DNA of 64,000 nt from NCBI RefSeq assembly GCF_045679555.1, contig NC_092087.1, forward strand, positions 23,026,925 to 23,090,924. Direction: 5' to 3'. Each line of letters opens with the position of its first letter. Positions within the stretch are counted from its first letter, which is position 1. This DNA is from Salvelinus alpinus (Eukaryota; Chordata; Actinopteri; Salmoniformes; Salmonidae). Below are positions 60,201 to 64,000 of this stretch, piece by piece. A program made the translations under genes and the position numbers. Under the pieces are notes generated by a model. It searched no databases, was not told the origin of the DNA, and saw nothing but the letters and a program-made list of their open reading frames with translations.

Positions 60201-61902
60201 ACCCCCTCCATCCCACTTCCCCGGACCCAGAGGTCCTCCGCCTTCTCATTTTGGGGATCATGGGTCCCAAGCACCCATGATCGACCCACCAAGAGGCCCT
60301 GTAGACCAGTACAACAATGCCAGTGTTGGTTCCTACCAGCAGAGCATGGACCATCACCAGGGTCAGACCCCTCCACACATGTACAAAGACAACCAGGCTC
60401 CCCCACCAGGCCCCTCTTACAGAGGACCTCCACACTACCAGTATGAGGGGCGGAGAGGTGCGCCTCCCAGTGGAGATGTGGGTGAACAGCATTTCCATCC
60501 ACCTAACCAGTTTCGGGGCTCTAGAGCACCCTCCCCACCACCACACAGGGGATCTTATGATGACCAGAGACACCCTCAAGACCACCGGGGGGGCCCACCT
60601 CAGCATTTCGGAGGACCTGACCGGTTTCGCCTTGACAATCCAGGAGACTTAAGACCAACCCGCCACAGTGGGCCACTGCTCCCGACCCCTCCAGAGGGCC
60701 CCATACCTCTACCAAACCGCACGGGGGGTCACAGCCCAGAGTCCCACACGGATGACCACTGGCGACGACACTCGCCTGACATGAGAAGGAGCAGCACCAC
60801 CAGAGAGGGCTCAGAGCCCCGCGGTGGAGACAGTGCCAGTCGGTTTGAGGGTGGCCACAAAGACCGGGAGCCAATCCCTGTTTCCTCTGGATTGTCGGAA
60901 AGGCAGAAGGATCTGTCTGAGGACCGCAGGAGGGAGAGGGACCATGAGGGGCCTCACGGGGCCAGGCCATGGGAGAGGAGCCAGGGCAAGCGCTGGAGCC
61001 GGGAGAGGGACAGGGGCAGGGAGAGAGACCGAGGAGAGAGGGAACGCAGCCGGGAGAGAGACCGCAGCAGAGGGAGGGCGGGAGAGCGGCACAGGGTTCC
61101 AGAGGGAGAGCGGCACAGGGTTCCAGAGGGAGAGCGGCACAGGGCTCCAGAGGGAGAGCGGCACAGGGCTCCAGAGGGAGAGCGGCACAGGGCTCCAGAG
61201 GGAGAGCGGCACAGGGCTCCAGAGGGAGAGCGGCACAGGGCTCCAGAGGGAGAGCGGCACAGGGCTCCAGAGGGAGAGCGGCACAGGGCTCCAGAGGGAG
61301 AGCGGCACAGGGCTCCAGAGGGAGAGCGGCACAGGGCTCCAGAGGGAGAGCGGCACAGGGCACCAGAGGTAGACGGGCACAGGGCACCAGAGGTAGACGG
61401 GCACAGGGCACCAGAGGTAGACGGGCACAGGGCACCAGAGGTAGACGGGCACAGGGCACCAGAGGGAGACGGGCACAGGGCACCAGAGGGAGACGGGCAC
61501 AGGGCTCCAGAGGGAGACGGGCATAGGAATCCAGAGACAGACAAGAGGAAGGACAAGGAGAGAGACCGTGACCGAGAAAGGGACAGAGTTAGGGGGAGAG
61601 AGCCTGACAGGAGAGACTACGACCGAGAGAGAGCCAGGAACAGAGACCGAGAGAGAGACAGAGAAAGGAAAAGAGACAGGACCAGGAGCAGAGACCGGGA
61701 CAGAGGCAGGGAGAGAGAGCCTGACAGGAGAGAAAACGACAGAGACAGAGCACGGGACCGAGAAAGGGACAAAGACCGAGACCGCCGGGACAGGAGCAAG
61801 AGCAAAGAAAAGAGAGAAGACAAAAAAGAATCAAACAAATCTTATGTCCCAAAGGAGAATGATAAACCTGCAGGGGTGGAAAGTGATAAAAACACATCAT
61901 AA
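45204..61902 (+). CDS. dido1: DIDO1 (death-inducer obliterator, long DIDO3-type form), 14 coding exons
   Basis: Coding exons: 45204-45285, 45566-46550, 47113-47446, 47769-47993, 49934-50144, 52970-53504, 53738-53897, 54215-54331, 54499-54654, 55030-55183, 55347-55990, 56240-56329, 56426-56621, 58028-61902. All are AG/GT bounded and every phase closes, giving 7764 nt or about 2587 aa, longer than the roughly 2240 aa I recall for human DIDO3. Domains: acidic Lys-rich N-terminus, PHD (aa 346-398), Cys-rich segment (about 480-520), TFIIS central domain (about 770-883), SPOC (about 1155-1315), coiled coil, Pro/Gly-rich region and Arg/Glu/Asp-rich tail. Family knowledge: the PHD binds H3K4me3, the TFIIS-like region contacts RNA polymerase II, and SPOC proteins read the phosphorylated polymerase tail. 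The ATG follows 37 bases of UTR in a shared exon. Part of the extra length is a 152-residue tandem repeat. Confidence 0.96.
45566..47446 (+). other. dido1: dido1 charged N-terminus and PHD finger
   Basis: Exons 45566-46550 and 47113-47446. The first carries a Lys/Glu/Ser-rich region with [19 protein letters not shown], and ends [12 protein letters not shown]. The second continues [19 protein letters not shown] and EDYVCPNC. The PHD is therefore split by the intron inside an Arg codon. The closely matching human motif identifies DIDO rather than PHF3. Confidence 0.95.
46551..47112. other. dido1 intron within the PHD, unassigned
   Basis: No repeat or exon recognised. Confidence 0.4.
47994..48552. 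other. dido1 intron, part before the Tc1 element
   Basis: Nothing recognised. Confidence 0.4.
48553..49838 (-). mobile_element. Tc1-like transposon, transposase on - strand, one end missing
   Basis: The left end CAGTACCAGTCAAAAGTTTG follows TA. The transposase begins near 49642 ([14 protein letters not shown]), then shows a short deletion. It continues at 49585-49100 ([32 protein letters not shown]) and, after a single-base frameshift, at 49119-48802 ([33 protein letters not shown]). The catalytic motifs are readable, so it is younger than most Tc1 copies here, but it is not functional. The right terminal repeat is absent. It lies in the dido1 intron after exon 47769-47993. Confidence 0.9.
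50145..52969 (+). other. dido1 intron 6, with candidate alternative terminal exon
   Basis: A 2.8-kb intron. Most of it shows nothing recognisable. At 51001-51127 an acceptor-like CACAG followed by an open frame ([19 protein letters not shown], ending DTEAQKY and TAG) would join exon 49934-50144 in phase. Vertebrate DIDO1 makes a short PHD-only form that ends in this part of the gene, but the match here is only by position. Confidence 0.3.
52970..54331 (+). other. dido1: dido1 TFIIS central-domain exons
   Basis: Exons 52970-53504, 53738-53897 and 54215-54331. A Pro/Lys-rich linker leads into [55 protein letters not shown] and [18 protein letters not shown]. This is the TFIIS domain-II fold that in DIDO contacts RNA polymerase II. 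Confidence 0.93.
55030..58100 (+). other. dido1: dido1 FDLNCKIC motif and SPOC domain
   Basis: Exon 55030-55183 ends in [19 protein letters not shown] runs from the end of exon 55347-55990 ([16 protein letters not shown]) through 56240-56329 ([14 protein letters not shown]) and 56426-56621 ([38 protein letters not shown]) into the start of 58028-61902 ([14 protein letters not shown]). The conserved core is complete. Confidence 0.93.
56622..58027 (+). other. dido1 intron 14, with possible intronic polyadenylation
   Basis: Reading through the donor at 56622 adds about 25 codons ([17 protein letters not shown]...) and stops at 56696-56698. An AATAAA lies at 56942-56947. The rest of the intron shows nothing recognisable. 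It could give a shorter form that keeps most of SPOC. Confidence 0.3.
58028..61902 (+). other. dido1: dido1 3.9-kb terminal exon, low-complexity C-terminus
   Basis: 1291 codons in one exon. Order: end of SPOC, Ser-rich stretch, conserved [17 protein letters not shown] and [13 protein letters not shown] blocks, coiled coil ([19 protein letters not shown]), Met/Pro-rich stretch, repeated [15 protein letters not shown] units, an RERDR-rich tail, a 19-copy octapeptide array, and a second RDRERDR tail ending NTS. The order matches the mammalian DIDO3-specific exon. Long antisense open frames here come from repetitive codon use and are not genes. Confidence 0.95.
61081..61536 (+). repeat. dido1: 24-bp coding minisatellite, 19 units, in dido1
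   Basis: The unit is 24 bases (8 codons), repeated 19 times without a frame break. Two GERHRVPE and ten GERHRAPE units are followed by four VDGHRAPE, two GDGHRAPE and one GDGHRNPE unit. Near-identity at DNA level points to recent expansion. It sits within the Arg/Glu-rich tail. Confidence 0.98.
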
Positions 61903-62450
61903 TGTCTTACTTCTGTGGACCACTTTTCTCTGGAGTAACTCAATCACCCTGTGACTTTCACTTTCAGTATCATAACTGTACATGTAAATAGACATTATTG
62001 TGAATGCTCTTGTAGTTGAAAGGTCTACACATTTTGTATTCCTTATGCCATTTTATACATTTTAACACATTTAAAGGAACTAATTTTGTGGTCTTAAGTA
62101 TGATACCATGTAATTTATATATTACAGTACCTTCACATGGTACAATAATCACATGAAAGTAACTAATTAACTCCCTTCCTTGTAATGTAGATATGAATGT
62201 ATTTGTGTATATACTGGTATGTTTTTAATCACATTTTTCTAAGTAGAGAAATTATAAGCCATATATCTGGAATGGATAATGTGAGAATTGAGGAAACACA
62301 TTGATTGCTATAGTCTAACGTATATGACAGTATGTGCTTGTATGTTCATCAGTCAAGCACTGAATGGTTGTATCTATAGTATTGCTAATTACAGTTGAAA
62401 TGTCCTGATTTTGTTTAAACTTGGCCAATTAAACCTACTTTGACTACATA
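61903..62450 (+). other. dido1: dido1 3' UTR
   Basis: AT-rich sequence after the TAA at 61900-61902. An ATTAAA hexamer at 62428-62433 is the best polyadenylation signal seen. Confidence 0.5.
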
Positions 62451-63243
62451 TCTCTTTGTCATTAATGGGTATTGTCTAACAGATTATTTTATTGATTTGA
62501 GTTGCATGTAAATCAATGTCCGGTACATCCACTTCAGGATAATTGCTCTGAGCCTTGGCTTGCTACCTGCTACTCATACCAAATTGAGTCTGATCCAATC
62601 CAACATTTGGATGCACATGTGTGATTTGGAGGCATGTAACCAAAAGCAGTTTTCATGTAATCAGACAAACAAAAGCAATGTAGATTGGCCAATGATTGAC
62701 TTAGAGAACAGTGAACAGAGAAGTGTACATTATGCCTATTACATTTTCCTAAATATTTTTTACAGGATGCCAGTATAATTCTTCCAGAATATTGAGAACA
62801 GGAAGATGTCTGACCTACACCTCACCTCAGAGGCTGAAAAGAGAGATTTAGAACATATGGGCTCAGTTTATACATCATTCACAATTCTAAAATGGCAGGC
62901 ACATACTTTTTAAACAGAATGTATGTAAAAAGTGATTTGAAAAACCCACCTAGAGTTTCCAGCCCAAGGGAGTGTATTTTCTTGCTCCCTACATCACCGC
63001 AAATGTCATAGTGTTTGAAAATCAGTTTTTTAAATGTTTGAACTTTTCATGTCATCGGGTAGCTTAATATTTTTTTCTACAAAACTTAGAAATGCACCTT
63101 TAAAAAAAAACTGTTTCATTTTTTCCCCCACATACGTTGACACTGGTATTGTGGTGGAGATCATGAAAATGAGGTTGAAAAGTGGTGAAGTTACCCTCCA
63201 AAAAGGCAAGCAAGAATGATCATTAAAAACAGTGACTGACCAG
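62451..63243. other. Unassigned DNA downstream of dido1
   Basis: No gene or repeat ends recognised. Confidence 0.4.
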
Positions 63244-63759
63244 GGCCTGGTTTCCCGATAGCGATGGAATTTAGGTGTTTTAATGTTTTAATGATGTATC
63301 TTGCCCTACATCGGACAATGATGCATCACGCGTTTCCCAAAACCCCATGCAGTAAGAACGTTTGCAGAAAGAACGTTCGCTAGTGGTCTTTGGAGCATGT
63401 GTCGATACTGATAGGATCGAAAGAAAGGCAGCGCTCTTTTTATACGTTGATTGTGTGTTAATTGCAAAAACATTGACAACGTATTTGTAGTCAACTTTGT
63501 TCTGAAATTGACGGATAAACCATTTGTTTCTATGTTTAGTGGAGATCTCTGTATAAAGTGACGCGGGAGGGCAAAAAAGCATCTAGCGACGCACTTAACG
63601 TTAGCTGTTCTACGGGTGGTCTCAGGCAGACGTTAGATTACAACCGTTTTCAAGTGCAACATTAATTAATAACAATGGTTTTGGGAAATAGCTCTGAGAT
63701 TTAACGATGGTCCTACGAAGGATGGCCTCAGCCTTAAAATGCTTTTGGGAAACCGGGCC
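63244..63759. mobile_element. Non-autonomous DNA element with GGCC(T/C)GGTTTCCC inverted ends
   Basis: The left end GGCCTGGTTTCCCGATAG and right end TTTTGGGAAACCGGGCC are inverted repeats, with CAG on both sides. About 516 bp, no transposase. Ends of this type occur in fish Harbinger-like MITEs, but the superfamily is uncertain. Confidence 0.7.
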
Positions 63760-63879
63760 CAGATCACACAGTTCTACCAAGATAGTTACCGGTAATAAAA
63801 TATATATCTATAAAACAAAATGAGCTGTCGTTTTTTATTAAATGTTAAATGGTTATGCTATTTATACCTACACTAAGCA

Positions 63880-64000
63880 GTGGTTAATATAGTACACAAT
63901 TGTCATACTTGAGTAAAGGTAAAGATACCTTAATAGAAAATGACTCAAGTAAAAGTGAAAGTCAAATCAGTAAAATACTACTTGAGTAAAATTCTAAAAG
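63880..64000. repeat. Interspersed repeat, cut by the window edge
   Basis: Motifs TACTTGAGTAAAGGTAAAG and ACTACTTGAGTAAAATTCTA are typical of a repeat common in fish genomes. Only its start is visible. Confidence 0.5.

Noticed and set aside
60521..61556. Long antisense open frames (up to 320 codons) opposite the dido1 tail
   Set aside because: They are read from the complement of the 24-bp repeat and Arg/Glu codons, giving repetitive Pro/Leu/Cys peptides. The sense frame matches DIDO1 and splices in phase.

Overview
This is vertebrate DNA, almost certainly from a salmonid fish (trout, salmon or char; the species cannot be told from the sequence). Two large multi-exon genes sit head to tail on the + strand, with GT-AG introns full of salmonid-type repeats: several Tc1/mariner families, tRNA-derived SINEs, L2-like and Rex1-like LINEs, hAT-like elements and fold-back MITEs. 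No prokaryotic features, CRISPR arrays, rRNA or free-standing tRNA genes were seen.

Gene 1 is zmynd8, a chromatin reader with PHD, bromodomain, PWWP and MYND modules. I could follow 20 coding exons from a 14-base first coding exon (13225-13238) to the stop at 32635-32637. All splice phases close, giving about 1202 aa. The 1-12.9 kb region upstream is a repeat mosaic with no convincing promoter. Gene 2 is dido1 (death-inducer obliterator, long DIDO3-type form), with PHD, TFIIS-central and SPOC domains. It has one visible 5' UTR exon (43767-43887) and 14 coding exons from ATG 45204 to the stop at 61900-61902, about 2587 aa. The last exon is 3.9 kb and encodes a Pro/Gly-rich region followed by an Arg/Glu/Asp-rich tail that contains a 19-copy, 24-bp in-frame minisatellite.

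Layout: 1-12 kb repeats, including a Tc1 element split by a clean solo LTR, and a Tc1 element split by a pile of other repeats. 12.9-33.7 kb zmynd8, with an L2-like LINE carrying an uninterrupted RT frame in intron 5 and an antisense LINE relic in intron 15. 33.8-35.1 kb antisense Rex1-like LINE. About 35.4-62.4 kb dido1, whose 5' introns hold a four-level nest of transposons (37.7-42.7 kb) and a fold-back element (44.1-44.6 kb). 62.4-64 kb repeats.

Both genes encode nuclear histone-reading regulators: ZMYND8 is linked to transcription control and DNA-damage response, and DIDO proteins to H3K4me3 and RNA polymerase II. Their adjacency need not imply joint function. I found no clearly undescribed biological system. 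The most notable items are the coding minisatellite, the nested transposons with readable target duplications, two LINE/SINE tail pairs, and candidate alternative ends of dido1.
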